Below, one piece after another: positions 27,535-36,651 of a DNA stretch of 64,000 nucleotides. The translations under genes and the position numbers were made by a program. The notes beneath the pieces were generated by a model, which did no database searches, was not told the origin of the DNA, and saw only the letters and a list, made by a program, of their open reading frames with translations. Numbering within the stretch: position 1 is the first letter of the stretch; each line of letters begins with the position of its first letter. This DNA comes from UBA2396 sp038042175 (GTDB taxonomy: Bacteria; Planctomycetota; Phycisphaerae; Phycisphaerales; UBA1924), in assembly GCA_964358855.1 (NCBI GenBank), contig CAYHQQ010000004.1, positions 62,001 through 126,000 on the forward strand, in the 5' to 3' direction.

Positions 27535-28056
27535 TCAGTTCTTTCCGCGGGCCGCGGACGCAACGCGATCCCACGCATCTCGCGTCGCGGCCTTGGCCTG
27601 GTCCCACACCAGGCGTGACTTGCCCTTGGCTTGATCCCACCCGCGACCCAGATCACCTTCGACGCTCTCGAATGTCTTCCCGTCGCTGGTGCGACGATCG
27701 AAGCTCTCCCAGCCATACCTGTAGGCCGGTGCGTACTCGTCGTATCCGAACTCCGAGTGCGAGTAGGGCCTCGACGCGTGGCTGTCCTGCCAGTACTTGG
27801 ACTCGATCGTCGGATTGATCGCCTCGGCGACGGCCTTGCCGCCCAGGCCGCCCGCGACCGCGCCGACAACGGCACCCGCCGACGCGACCACGGGACCGCC
27901 CAGCGCGCCGGCCGCGATGCCCACGGCGGCTCCGGCGCCGACGGCGCCCAGCCCAGTGCCGACCGGGTGTGATCCGGGCGCGCCGGTGATCGGATCCCTG
28001 TTATCGTCCGCTCGGGGTGATCTTGGATTGTTCATGTTTGTGTTCTGCTGGCTCAA
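27535..28056 (-). CDS. Glycine-zipper protein, probably envelope-associated
   Basis: A 173-residue protein that starts with TTG, supported by a GAGGAG site 8 nt upstream. Residues about 30-80 are a long Gly/Ala glycine-zipper (GAVGAGAAVGIAAGALGG, then AGAVVGAVAGGLGG) suited to membrane insertion. The rest is polar, Tyr/Trp-rich and ends in two WDQAK repeats, resembling DUF883- or CsbD-like stress proteins only loosely. Similar proteins accompany entericidin and DUF883 genes in soil bacteria; the function is unknown. Confidence 0.65.
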   Translation of the reverse strand: MSQQNTNMNNPRSPRADDNRDPITGAPGSHPVGTGLGAVGAGAAVGIAAGALGGPVVASAGAVVGAVAGGLGGKAVAEAINPTIESKYWQDSHASRPYSHSEFGYDEYAPAYRYGWESFDRRTSDGKTFESVEGDLGRGWDQAKGKSRLVWDQAKAATRDAWDRVASAARGKN

Positions 28057-28096
28057 CGCGTATCTCCTCAGAGGTGTGTGGGAATCTGTGTGGATC

Positions 28097-28564
28097 TCAG
28101 TTCGAGAGTGTGTTGCTGCGGACTTCCGGTGGTTTCAACTCGATCATGGCTTCCTTGCGAGCGACAGTCTCCTCGCCGCCTCTGAGCAGCCCCGCGACGA
28201 GCACGGGCCAGGCTCCCATGAACACCACGAGCGCGGACGCGACCATGAACAGAGCGATGGCGCCCACGCTCACCCCCTGCAACATCGCCACCGACAGTCC
28301 GATGATCGCGAGCAGGGGGAGCCCTATCGCGATCCTCCTCCACCCGGCAAGGTTTGCCTGATGCTCCGGTGGACGCCCGTCGACCGACTCGATCTTCATC
28401 AACTCGTCCTGCCTCGCGTCCACCAAGGCCGCTTCCCCGGGCGTCAAGCCCGGCTCCTGGGCCTGACGTACTCCGGCGATCGCCTTGGCCGGCGATTGCC
28501 GGACCCGAACCACGACGCTCGGGGTGTCCGTGCTCGCTCGCCCAACATTGAGAGCTGGTTCCAT
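28097..28564 (-). CDS. Small two-helix membrane protein
   Basis: A 155-residue protein with a polar N-terminal 90 residues and two adjacent transmembrane helices at about 95-135 (IAIGLPLLAIIGLSVAMLQG and GAIALFMVASALVVFMG), then a short polar tail. Family unknown. The open frame is longer, but the upstream part overlaps the PRC-barrel gene and is Ser/Pro/Arg-rich, so the ATG at 28564 is preferred. It lies between the glycine-zipper and PRC-barrel genes. Confidence 0.6.
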   Translation of the reverse strand: MEPALNVGRASTDTPSVVVRVRQSPAKAIAGVRQAQEPGLTPGEAALVDARQDELMKIESVDGRPPEHQANLAGWRRIAIGLPLLAIIGLSVAMLQGVSVGAIALFMVASALVVFMGAWPVLVAGLLRGGEETVARKEAMIELKPPEVRSNTLSN

Positions 28565-28595
28565 GGTTGTTTGTCCGGGAGTCCGCCGATCGGCC

Positions 28596-30185
28596 TTACG
28601 GCCGCGCCCACGCCGGGGTGTTGGTGGCGTCGAGGAAGACGACGCGCTTGTCCTTGCACTCGACGCCCTTGGCGATCCAGTATCGGTGCCCGTCGATGGT
28701 CGTGCGAACGGCATCGATGGTGATGGCGTCGCCGTTGGTGTAGCCCAGCTTCTGGTTTTCCATGTACCAGGCCGGACCCAGGATGACGGTTTCTTCGGCG
28801 CCACCTTCCCCGGCCATCTTGAGCTTCACGGCGCGGGCCGAGTGGATTCCGTTCCCAAACTTGATGTCGGTGGTGTCGAGCACCTTGCCCTGGAGAGTCT
28901 TGGCGGAGTCCCGCTCGATCGCCGCGAGGATCGTTCCGCGCGTCGCCCAGTCGGTGTTGGTGTCGGCGCTGATGGGTGAGACGCTCTTGCGGGCGTCGAA
29001 ACGAGGCGCCGGAACGTTGAAGGCCTTGTACACGCGTTCGGCGTGGGTGCCGGCATTGAGCGTGGAGGGCTCGGAGGGTGTCTCGGGGCTCGCCAGGACC
29101 ATCTCCTTGGACGCGTCGATTCGGATGGTCCCGTCGAGGGTCACCGTCGCGACCGACCAGGGGAGGAGCCGCTTGGTGTCGCTGATGCCCAGGAAATTCT
29201 GGTTGGGGTCGATCGACAGGAACGCGATCTCGCCCGATGTCCGATCAAGAATGATGTCGTGCACCTTGCCGGACTCAGAGCCGCGGCAGTCGATCTTCAT
29301 TCCCGGCAGGGTGCTCAGGAGCAGGTAGCGCGAGTATGGAGTGCTGTAGCTCTGCCCGCCCGACTCGACGGACTTGAGAGCCCAGGCGGCGCTGCCGTTG
29401 GTATCGCGAAGGTAAATCTCGTGCTCGCCGGTGCGGAGCTTTGTGGCAACCAGCAGCTGATCGGGATCGCGGGCCAGGGCCAGAGTGTCCACGACGACCT
29501 TGTCGCCGCGCATCGGGGCGGCGGCCGTACCGTTGACGTACCACGACGGGCCAAGGGTGATCTTGCGGCTGACGCCGTCGGCCGCGTCAACCGTGATCAC
29601 GACCTGCTCGCCGAACTTGCTGGTGCGGACGCGTTCGACCGTTTTGATCTCGCCCTCGACGCGGGCCTTCTTGGCCGTGTCGAGGCTGCCCGCGTAGGGA
29701 TCGGTGCCCGACGCGGCGTCGGTGGAGAGCCGCTCGTGGAGCGTGTTCTTGTTGTCCTTCTGCAGAGCCTTCATCGCCTTCCAGCTCTCGGGCGTGTACT
29801 CGGCAAATTGCTTGAGCTGCTCGGGGGTCGAGGCCAGGACAAACCGATCCTTGCCGCCCAGCTCCCACCGGAACGAGGCATATGGGATCGCCACCGCCCG
29901 CCCGCCCAGGCCGAAGGTCGTGCCGGTCTTGATCACGACATACTCAATGCGCCCCGAGCCCCGATCCAGGATGAGGTCCGAGACGTTGGCGATGTCCTCG
30001 CCGTTGTTGTTCACGACGCTTCGATCACTCATCCAGCGTGAGGAACGGAAGTCCACGGTGGAGGCGACGGTGGCGGACACGCGCGACGTCTTGTCGAAAG
30101 CCTGAGCCTGGGCGGGTGTTGCCGCACCAGCGGCAAGGACGACCAGAAGTGCGGTGAGAACGGGTGTGGAGGCGCGGTAAGTCAT
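28596..30185 (-). CDS. Exported PRC-barrel domain protein
   Basis: A 529-residue protein with a signal peptide (LTALLVVLAAGAATPAQAQA) and two PRC-barrel-like domains. The first is SVVNNNGEDIANVSDLILD...GRIEYVVIKTG (about 55-110) and the second KVHDIILDRTSGEIAFLSID (about 300-340). Two related stretches with TLGPSWYVNG and ILGPAWYMEN bracket the second. PRC barrels occur in small stress-related proteins and in RimM; this exported version is typical of environmental bacteria with many envelope-stress genes. Binding partner unknown. Confidence 0.75.
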   Translation of the reverse strand: MTYRASTPVLTALLVVLAAGAATPAQAQAFDKTSRVSATVASTVDFRSSRWMSDRSVVNNNGEDIANVSDLILDRGSGRIEYVVIKTGTTFGLGGRAVAIPYASFRWELGGKDRFVLASTPEQLKQFAEYTPESWKAMKALQKDNKNTLHERLSTDAASGTDPYAGSLDTAKKARVEGEIKTVERVRTSKFGEQVVITVDAADGVSRKITLGPSWYVNGTAAAPMRGDKVVVDTLALARDPDQLLVATKLRTGEHEIYLRDTNGSAAWALKSVESGGQSYSTPYSRYLLLSTLPGMKIDCRGSESGKVHDIILDRTSGEIAFLSIDPNQNFLGISDTKRLLPWSVATVTLDGTIRIDASKEMVLASPETPSEPSTLNAGTHAERVYKAFNVPAPRFDARKSVSPISADTNTDWATRGTILAAIERDSAKTLQGKVLDTTDIKFGNGIHSARAVKLKMAGEGGAEETVILGPAWYMENQKLGYTNGDAITIDAVRTTIDGHRYWIAKGVECKDKRVVFLDATNTPAWARP

Positions 30186-30360
30186 TGGGTTTGCTTTCTG
30201 CCGATCGGGTCGGACGTTCGTTGTGCTGCGAAGCAGCGGCTCGTGCTTTGCCCCCGGAATGGAGCCTCAGATTTGATGAGTACATCATGGCCCGGCGTAA
30301 CGCGGCGACCACTGCTCAAACATCCCTGTTCGCCCGGCGTCAGCGCCCGGCGAAAGGCCC

Positions 30361-30403
30361 GATCAAGGCCAGATCAAGGCCCAATCGAGGCCAGATCAGG
30401 GGC
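30361..30403. repeat. Short imperfect tandem repeat
   Basis: Four imperfect units of 10-12 nt based on GATCAAGGCCA follow one another between the PRC-barrel gene and the receiver gene. They are upstream of the PRC-barrel start on its coding strand, so they could bind a regulator, or be neutral slippage. Confidence 0.5.
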
Positions 30404-30436
30404 AAAGCGAGCACGTTGATGGGGCGCGTGCGCCGC

Positions 30437-30877
30437 TCAGGTCTTGCCCAAGGGGCGAGCCCACAAGGCGTTTCCCGTCGTCACGCGACGCACGGCGTGC
30501 AGGATCGCGCTCGGATCGTCGTTCTTGGAGACGCATCCCCAGGCGCCGGCCTCCCTGGCCTGCTCCATGAACCCCGGGTCGTCGTGCCCGCTGTAGATGA
30601 TCGTTCTGATTTCCGGGAACGCGGCGGCGAGCTCCGACATCGCGACCAGCGGGCTCTTTCCAGGCATCGTCGCGTCCAGCAGCACCACTTCGGGCAGGGG
30701 CGACATCCTCCGGACCTTCTCGACGAGATGGTCCGCCGAGGCAAGGCACCCCACGCACCGCATGGTCGGCTCGGTGTCGATCACCATCCTCATGACTTCG
30801 GTGATGTCCGCGTTGTCATCAACGCACAGCACGCGCGTGACAAGAGTTGAGCTCGAAGTGTCGGTTGGAAGTGCCAT
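30437..30877 (-). CDS. Stand-alone response regulator receiver protein
   Basis: A 146-residue single-domain receiver. The acidic pair is D20-D21, the phosphorylated Asp is D68 in LLDATMPG, and the switch residues are Ser in IIYSGHD and Lys in VSKND. There is no output domain, so it probably works as a phosphate shuttle or by protein contact, as CheY does. It lies downstream of the hybrid kinase gene on the same strand, 46 nt apart, and may be the kinase's partner. Confidence 0.88.
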   Translation of the reverse strand: MALPTDTSSSTLVTRVLCVDDNADITEVMRMVIDTEPTMRCVGCLASADHLVEKVRRMSPLPEVVLLDATMPGKSPLVAMSELAAAFPEIRTIIYSGHDDPGFMEQAREAGAWGCVSKNDDPSAILHAVRRVTTGNALWARPLGKT

Positions 30878-30923
30878 GGGTCCGTCATTCTACGCACTCC
30901 ACCCCAAGCGAAGAAAAGTGACA

Positions 30924-33599
30924 TTACATCCTGCTCTGCGTCGAGCCCATCATCCGCTCGAGCTCGTCGAAGTCGCACGGCTTGACCAGGTGTCCGTCGA
31001 AGCCCGCCTCCCGCGCCAACGTGATATCCGCGTCCTGCCCGTAGCCCGTGAGGGCGATGAGTTTCATCCGGGAGCGCGCGATGCCCTGGGCGGTAACCCC
31101 CGCCAGCGCAGGGGCGGCCCGCAATCGTCTGGCGACCTCGTAGCCGTCGAATCCCGGAAGGCCGATGTCCAGCAGCACGATGTCCGGTCGCCACTGCAGG
31201 GCGAGCGTCACCGCGTCGGGGCCTGTGTGAGCCCCGCGCACCGTGTACCCCTTGTGCCTCAGCGTTCCCGAGAGCATGGTCACCGAATCGACGTTGTCAT
31301 CGACCACCAGCACGCGTGCCAAGTGCGGGGAATCTGCTGATCCCAGCCCCTCCACGCCAGCCGATTCCATCGCCGCAGCGGGGAGCGAGGTGGGGGTAGG
31401 GGTGGGGGTAGGGATCAGCGGGAGCGTCACGGTGAATTCGCTCCCCTTGCCGGGGCCGGCGCTGCGAGCCTCGATCGTGCCGTTGTGCAGCGTCACCAGC
31501 CGATGCGCCAGCGCCAGGCCGATGCCCAGCCCGCCCGCCGCACGGTCGAGCGATCGATCGGCCTGGGTGAAAAGGTCGAATATGCGAGGAAGCAGTTCCT
31601 TGTCGAGCCCGACGCCGTTGTCGACCACCCGCAGCAGCGCGTGCGCCTCGCGGCGCTCGCAGCTCAGCGTGATGGTGCCCGCATCGGGCGTGTACTTTGC
31701 CGCGTTGTTGAGGAGATTGACCATGACCTCCTCCAGGCGCGCCGGATCCGCGTTCGCCCACAATGGGTCGGAGCACAGCTCGAGCGTCACCGACTGCTTG
31801 CGCTGCTCGAACAACGGCCCGACAGTCTGCAACGCGTGCTCGAGCACGCGCTTGAGGTCGACGCGCTGGAGGTCCAGCCGCACCCGCCCGCTCACCACTC
31901 GCGAGACCTCCAGGAGATCGCCCACGAGCTTGGTGAGATTGGCGACCTGCCGATCGATGATCTCGCGAGCCTGACGCTGAATCGCACTCTCGCCCGCGCT
32001 CGCGTGCTGGCGCAGGAGATACGAGGCGCTGCGGATGGGCGCCAGTGGGTTGCTCAGCTCGTGGCTGAGCATCGCCAGAAACTCGTCCTTGCGACGGGCC
32101 TGCTCGGCCAGCGAATGGGCCTGCTCCTTGATCTGCTGCTCCATCGCGGCCCGCACCGTGATATCTCGCACGTTGCACTGGGCCAGCAGTCGCTCACCCT
32201 CGGAGTAGACGTTGCTCACAAACTCCACGTGCGTCGTCTCGCCGCCGGGTTTGTGGATCGGCAGGTGGTCGTAGCGCAGGTACCCGTTGTGCTGCAACTC
32301 GGCGAACGCGCCCCGGCTCGCTTTCTCGTCGGCGAACATCCCGATCTCGTGGAGCTCCCTCCCCAGCAGGCTTGGGAGCTCGCGACCCAGAAGCCCCGAC
32401 ATGATGGCATTGGCGTCGATGATCTTGCCGGACTTGGCGTCCAGGATCAGGATGCCGTCCTTGGCCGACTGGAACAGACGCCGGTACCGGGTTTCGGAGG
32501 CGCGCAGCGCGCGCTGGGCCAGCACACGATCGGAAGTATCGATGAAGTAACAGACCACGCCATAGCGCCCGTCGGGAAGAGCGATGCGATGGAGCTTCCA
32601 GTCGTAGTACTCGCGCTCCCCGATGTCCCGACGCAGCTCGGAGAAATCGGGGGCCGAGTACGCCTCCCCGGTCTCAAGGGTGTGCCGGAACCGGGCGACG
32701 ACGTCGTCGGCGGTCGCCTGCGGCCACAGAACGTGGATGACCCGCTCAAACTCGCTGCCGATGAGCCCCTCGATGCTCCCAAAGATCGGGCGGGCCTTGG
32801 CGCTCACCAGCCGGATTCTCAGGTCCGCGTCGACCAGGTACATGCCCACCGGCGAGGCATCAAAGAGTGTTTCGAACCGGGCGTTGGACTCGCGAACCAG
32901 CGCGTCCCCCTTGCGCGCGAGTTCCGCCAGCTCGTGCTGCCTGATCGATGAGACCAGCAGCGCGCCGTTGAGCTCGTGCAGGGCTTGGGAGGATTCATGT
33001 CGTTCGTGGTCTTGCTCTCGAAGCGCCTCGAGCTGATGGTCAACGCGATACGCCGCCGCCGCGAACGCGCTCAGGCTCTGGAGCATCCGCAGGTCCTCGC
33101 GGTCGAACCGGCGAAGCACGGGGCGATCCGCGTGGGTGATCGCCCAGATCGTGCCCACGCCCTTTCCTGCGACGTGGAACGGAACCAGGAGGGCCTCGTC
33201 CACCCGCGGCGACACGTCCTCAAAGCACCGATAGCGCCGCTCGAACTGGCCGAGCAGCATCGGCTCATCGCGGTCCAGCACGTCGCCGCACGGAGCGAGC
33301 TCCAGGGGAATGTCACGTCCCAGCTGAGGGCCCCACTCGCCGGCGACGCCCGCCCAGTGGAATCGGGTTCCATCGCTGCTGACAAGGCTGACAACGCAAG
33401 AACCGCACCCAAGGACCGACAGGATCGTGTCGGCCAAGGTCTGCAGGACCGCTTGCGGCGAATCGGCGAGCGTGCGGGTCAAGTTCGCCAGAGCGGCGTT
33501 CTCCGACGCAAGGTCGGGCGGCCGCGCTGGTCTGAGCCCGAGCTCCTCGGTACACACGACCGATTCGAGCGGGAGCCGGGATGCCTGGGTGCTATCCAT
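30924..33599 (-). CDS. Hybrid sensor histidine kinase (GAF-PAS-PAS-HisKA-HATPase-REC)
   Basis: An 891-residue cytoplasmic-type hybrid kinase without clear membrane helices. Order: GAF domain (about 48-190), coiled coil, two PAS domains (about 240-365 and 375-490), HisKA with the phosphorylated His in LAMLSHELSNPLAPI (about 511), HATPase with NLLNNAAKYT and the G boxes, and a C-terminal receiver with Asp in LLDIGLPGFDG (about 808). It overlaps the KaiC-like gene upstream by 8 nt, so both are made from one message. KaiC-linked kinases read out KaiC states in clock-like systems; here the input is unknown. Confidence 0.88.
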   Translation of the reverse strand: MDSTQASRLPLESVVCTEELGLRPARPPDLASENAALANLTRTLADSPQAVLQTLADTILSVLGCGSCVVSLVSSDGTRFHWAGVAGEWGPQLGRDIPLELAPCGDVLDRDEPMLLGQFERRYRCFEDVSPRVDEALLVPFHVAGKGVGTIWAITHADRPVLRRFDREDLRMLQSLSAFAAAAYRVDHQLEALREQDHERHESSQALHELNGALLVSSIRQHELAELARKGDALVRESNARFETLFDASPVGMYLVDADLRIRLVSAKARPIFGSIEGLIGSEFERVIHVLWPQATADDVVARFRHTLETGEAYSAPDFSELRRDIGEREYYDWKLHRIALPDGRYGVVCYFIDTSDRVLAQRALRASETRYRRLFQSAKDGILILDAKSGKIIDANAIMSGLLGRELPSLLGRELHEIGMFADEKASRGAFAELQHNGYLRYDHLPIHKPGGETTHVEFVSNVYSEGERLLAQCNVRDITVRAAMEQQIKEQAHSLAEQARRKDEFLAMLSHELSNPLAPIRSASYLLRQHASAGESAIQRQAREIIDRQVANLTKLVGDLLEVSRVVSGRVRLDLQRVDLKRVLEHALQTVGPLFEQRKQSVTLELCSDPLWANADPARLEEVMVNLLNNAAKYTPDAGTITLSCERREAHALLRVVDNGVGLDKELLPRIFDLFTQADRSLDRAAGGLGIGLALAHRLVTLHNGTIEARSAGPGKGSEFTVTLPLIPTPTPTPTSLPAAAMESAGVEGLGSADSPHLARVLVVDDNVDSVTMLSGTLRHKGYTVRGAHTGPDAVTLALQWRPDIVLLDIGLPGFDGYEVARRLRAAPALAGVTAQGIARSRMKLIALTGYGQDADITLAREAGFDGHLVKPCDFDELERMMGSTQSRM

Positions 33600-35244
33600 T
33601 GCGCCGCTTCACCGGGGCCCTTGCATTGGAAGTTCTGACCTTGGAAGTCCCGCCCTTTGGAGTCCTGAGCTTGGTGGACGTGGCCGAAGGAAGGGCTCTG
33701 GGTGAGTTGTGTGGAGGGAGAAGCCCGGGGGCGCCGTCGGATTGCGGCGACCACGGCCCGGGGATGCCGCTGGTGAGCGCCTGGTACCCGCGCAGGGGCG
33801 TGCCCATGACCACGCCCTTGGACGTGATCTCATACTCGCACATGTCGATGCTATGCGGGCTCCGCCGCATCTTGACCACAAGCAGCATCTTGCGGAGCTG
33901 CCCGTTGATCGAGACGTAGCGAAGCCGGATGATGTCGTCGGCAAGAAACGAGACCGTGAAGTTGCTCAGGTTCATCGACGTGAAGTCCTCGACGACCTCG
34001 ACGGTCGTGATGATCGTCACGCCCATGCGGGTCAGCGCCGCGATCATCCGGTAGAGCGACTCGCGGAAGTCGGTGCGGAAGCCCGGAGCCAGTGCGAGCT
34101 CGAAGCCCACCAGCGAGTCGATCACCAGCCGCTTGCACCCGATCTTCTTGACCATGTTGATGATCTCGTAGACCGTCTCATCGACGGAGAGATCGAGCGG
34201 ACGCAAGTAGATGAGGCTGAGCTTGCCCTCTTTCTGGGGCGTCTGGAAGTCGAAGCCCAGCGTGGCGGCCCGTTGCACGTACTCGGCGGGCAGTTCCTCG
34301 AACATCGCAAGGATCGCCGGCTCGCCCTTGCGCAGGCCCTCGGCGATGAAGTGGGAGCCGATCAGCGACTTGCCCGCGCCCGACGGCCCGGCGAGGATCA
34401 GGCTGTCGCCCTCGGGGATCCCGCCTCCCAGCATCGCGTCCAGCCCGACTACTCCCGTGGACAGTCGCCGGGTTCCCCGGACGCGTCTGGCCTCGGGCGC
34501 GAGCCCGAAGGTGCGAGGGAACGTCTGCAGGCCGTTGTCGGTGATGCGGAAGGTGTGCAGGCCGCTGACCGACTCCTGGCCCCGGAGCTTCATGATCTGC
34601 ATCTTGCGGACGATGGAGTTCCGCTCGATGCTCTGGTAGAGCCAGATGAGCCCGTCGGCGACGGTGAAGACGGGGTTGTCGCGCAGCTCTCCTTCAACGT
34701 ACTCGCCGATGAGGAAGGTGGTGGCCTGCCAGCTGGTGAGGTGGAGCGCCAGGCGCTGGATGAATCCCTGAAGCTCAACCTCACTGGAGCTGCCTTGTGC
34801 CTTGCGCACGACGGTTCGGAACGAGTCGACGATGACGATGCTCGCGTTGGACGACTCGACCTCCTTGATGATGGTGTCCAGCACGGCGCCAAGGTCGTTG
34901 TCCAGCACGACCTGGCTGAGGTTGATGAAGCGGATCGCGCCGTTGAGCCTTGCGTCGTCGAAGAACGAGTACTGCTGCTGGTAGCGGAGCATCTTGATGG
35001 CCGGTTCGCCCAGCACCGTAAAGTAGATCGCCGGCCTCTCCGGTGTCGCGTTGGCGAACATGATCTGGTGCGCCAGCGTGGTCTTGCCGCATCCGGGCGC
35101 GCCGGCGATGATGTTGAACGAGTACTCGGGCAGGCCGCCCCCCAGGATCTCGTCCAGCCCCGGCACGCCCGTGGGCAACTGGCGGATCTTCACCCGATTC
35201 CTTGGACGGACCTGGCCCTGATCCCCTGCTTTGATGCTCATCAA
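33592..35244 (-). CDS. KaiC-like double-domain ATPase
   Basis: A 550-residue RecA-type ATPase with two KaiC domains. The first Walker A GAPGCGKTT is at 48-56 and the second, GPSGAGKS, near 285; each domain starts with the GLDEILGGGLP or GLDAMLGGGIP signature and has catalytic Glu residues. In cyanobacteria KaiC is the clock's kinase; elsewhere such proteins act in stress adaptation. No kaiA or kaiB is nearby. The C-terminal 35 residues form a basic tail with pentapeptide repeats. It overlaps both neighbours and is the centre of a three-gene operon with the hybrid kinase. Confidence 0.88.
   Translation of the reverse strand: MMSIKAGDQGQVRPRNRVKIRQLPTGVPGLDEILGGGLPEYSFNIIAGAPGCGKTTLAHQIMFANATPERPAIYFTVLGEPAIKMLRYQQQYSFFDDARLNGAIRFINLSQVVLDNDLGAVLDTIIKEVESSNASIVIVDSFRTVVRKAQGSSSEVELQGFIQRLALHLTSWQATTFLIGEYVEGELRDNPVFTVADGLIWLYQSIERNSIVRKMQIMKLRGQESVSGLHTFRITDNGLQTFPRTFGLAPEARRVRGTRRLSTGVVGLDAMLGGGIPEGDSLILAGPSGAGKSLIGSHFIAEGLRKGEPAILAMFEELPAEYVQRAATLGFDFQTPQKEGKLSLIYLRPLDLSVDETVYEIINMVKKIGCKRLVIDSLVGFELALAPGFRTDFRESLYRMIAALTRMGVTIITTVEVVEDFTSMNLSNFTVSFLADDIIRLRYVSINGQLRKMLLVVKMRRSPHSIDMCEYEITSKGVVMGTPLRGYQALTSGIPGPWSPQSDGAPGLLPPHNSPRALPSATSTKLRTPKGGTSKVRTSNARAPVKRRNG
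33626..33675. repeat. 15-bp tandem repeat in the KaiC-like C-terminus
   Basis: Three successive 15-nt units (33626-33640, 33641-33655, 33656-33670) and part of a fourth resemble TTGGAAGTCCTGACC. On the coding (minus) strand they give basic pentapeptides such as TKLRT, PKGGT and SKVRT. The tail lies in the region where KaiC phosphosites and partner contacts are not expected, so it may be a flexible binding tail. Confidence 0.65.
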
Positions 35245-35660
35245 TCGTCCTCGATTCTAGATAGCGGTCCGTCCAACGACTCGTTCGGCCAGGCATCACG
35301 CACCAGTCTCATCGTGAAAGGCTCGCCGATGAAGGTGATCAGTAACTCGAGCACTTGGGCCGTGATCGCCACCGCCGCATCCATGCCGATGTCCGGCTGG
35401 AAAGCGACGTCCTCCAATCCCTCGAGGCGACCGGTGGTCGACACCCGCACGACTCTCAGCGCCGGCACCTCCGCGCTCGCCAGCACCATCGCCCTGCGCA
35501 GCAGCGAGGTGAAGCCATCGGCGCCGGCGAACCTGGTCAGGGCCACGCGCAGCCGCTCGCTCACCAGCACCACCTGGGGAATGTTCGTGTGAGCCTCGGT
35601 CTGGCTCGCGGCGAGGAGTTTCCTGGCCAGCTTGCGTGTGGATAGGGACGGTTTGTCCAT
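35241..35660 (-). CDS. Hypothetical protein translated with the KaiC-like ATPase
   Basis: A 139-residue protein that overlaps the KaiC-like start by 4 nt. It is not KaiB by sequence. The N-terminal part is basic (STRKLARKLLA), the middle has an aliphatic strand/helix pattern (ALRVVRVSTTGRLEGLE) and the end is acidic. Because it is first in the operon it probably modulates the KaiC-like ATPase or the kinase. Family not recognised. Confidence 0.6.
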   Translation of the reverse strand: MDKPSLSTRKLARKLLAASQTEAHTNIPQVVLVSERLRVALTRFAGADGFTSLLRRAMVLASAEVPALRVVRVSTTGRLEGLEDVAFQPDIGMDAAVAITAQVLELLITFIGEPFTMRLVRDAWPNESLDGPLSRIEDD

Positions 35661-35769
35661 GCAGATTCCTGGAGCTTATCAGATCACGTGCGGACCGTCG
35701 TGAGCGATTGTACACAACTCCCGTGTGCGGGCGGTCGAATCGCCGGATGTTGGCGAGCATGAGTCGGGC

Positions 35770-36651
35770 TCAGGCCTGCGCCAGCCCTTCGCGGATGGCA
35801 AATCGCATGAGGTCGGCCCGGGCGGGAATCCCCAGCTTCTTCATCATCCGATCCTGGTGCCCGTCGACTGTCTTGACGCTGCGGCACAGCTGCGCCGCGA
35901 TCTGCACCCGCGAGAGCCCCTTGCCGATCAGCCGAAGGATCTCCGCCTCCCGTGCGGTCAGAGAGGACAGCAGTGTCATCGGCGCGCCGTCGGCCATGAG
36001 CGACAGCTCGGTGGTGCACTCGCCGCTCTTGCTCCCGCCGCCGTGGTCTGTCCCCGGCGGGCGACAGCGATCACGGACCTTGGGCCCCAGCAGATAGGTG
36101 CCCGTCTGGCTCCGCATCACCTCGTGGATGCCGCTGACAATGTCCTCGAGCTCGTCGGACTTGGAGAAGTACGCCGAGACGCCCGCCGCAAAGGAGGCGG
36201 AGATGTACGCGTCGCGGATGTGGGCGCTGAGCATGACCACGCGAATCTCCGGGTGCGCCCGCTTGAGGCGGTCGGCCATCTCAAACGCGTCGGGGCCCGG
36301 CATCTCGATGTCCAGCAGCACCAGATCCGGACGAAGCCGCTCCACCTCGTCGACCAGCCGCGCCGCCGTGGCCAGCCGTCCGATGATCTCGATCCCCCCG
36401 TTGATGGCGAACTGCGCCCTCAGGCCCTCGACCAGAATGGCGTGGTCGTCGACGCACAACACGCGGATGGCGTGAGAGGCCACCTTGCCCGAGCCGCCCG
36501 CCGCACCTGCGCGACCATCCCGAATGGACCTGTTGGCGGAAGTGGGGGAGGCGTTCCCCGCGCGGGAGGATCTCTCGCGGTCGGGGACCTGGCCGCGGGA
36601 TGCCAAAGACGCGGACTCATTGACGCTCGAGCTGGTCTGCTGACGATTCAT
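35770..36651 (-). CDS. LuxR/NarL-type response regulator
   Basis: A 293-residue transcription regulator. A Ser/Arg-rich 60-residue N-terminal extension precedes the receiver domain (about 62-180), with the phosphorylated Asp near 114 in LLDIEMPGP and Lys in FSKSD. The C-terminal GerE/LuxR HTH is LTAREAEILRLIGKGLSRVQIAAQL...SVKTVDGHQDRMMKKLGI. The ATG at 36651 has AAGGAGG before it. Its start overlaps the stop of the kinase gene by 4 nt, so it is the kinase's cognate regulator. Confidence 0.9.
   Translation of the reverse strand: MNRQQTSSSVNESASLASRGQVPDRERSSRAGNASPTSANRSIRDGRAGAAGGSGKVASHAIRVLCVDDHAILVEGLRAQFAINGGIEIIGRLATAARLVDEVERLRPDLVLLDIEMPGPDAFEMADRLKRAHPEIRVVMLSAHIRDAYISASFAAGVSAYFSKSDELEDIVSGIHEVMRSQTGTYLLGPKVRDRCRPPGTDHGGGSKSGECTTELSLMADGAPMTLLSSLTAREAEILRLIGKGLSRVQIAAQLCRSVKTVDGHQDRMMKKLGIPARADLMRFAIREGLAQA

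Noticed and set aside
35241..35660. KaiB identity for the gene before the KaiC-like ATPase
   Set aside because: The thioredoxin-like KaiB core is not seen; only the position suggests it.
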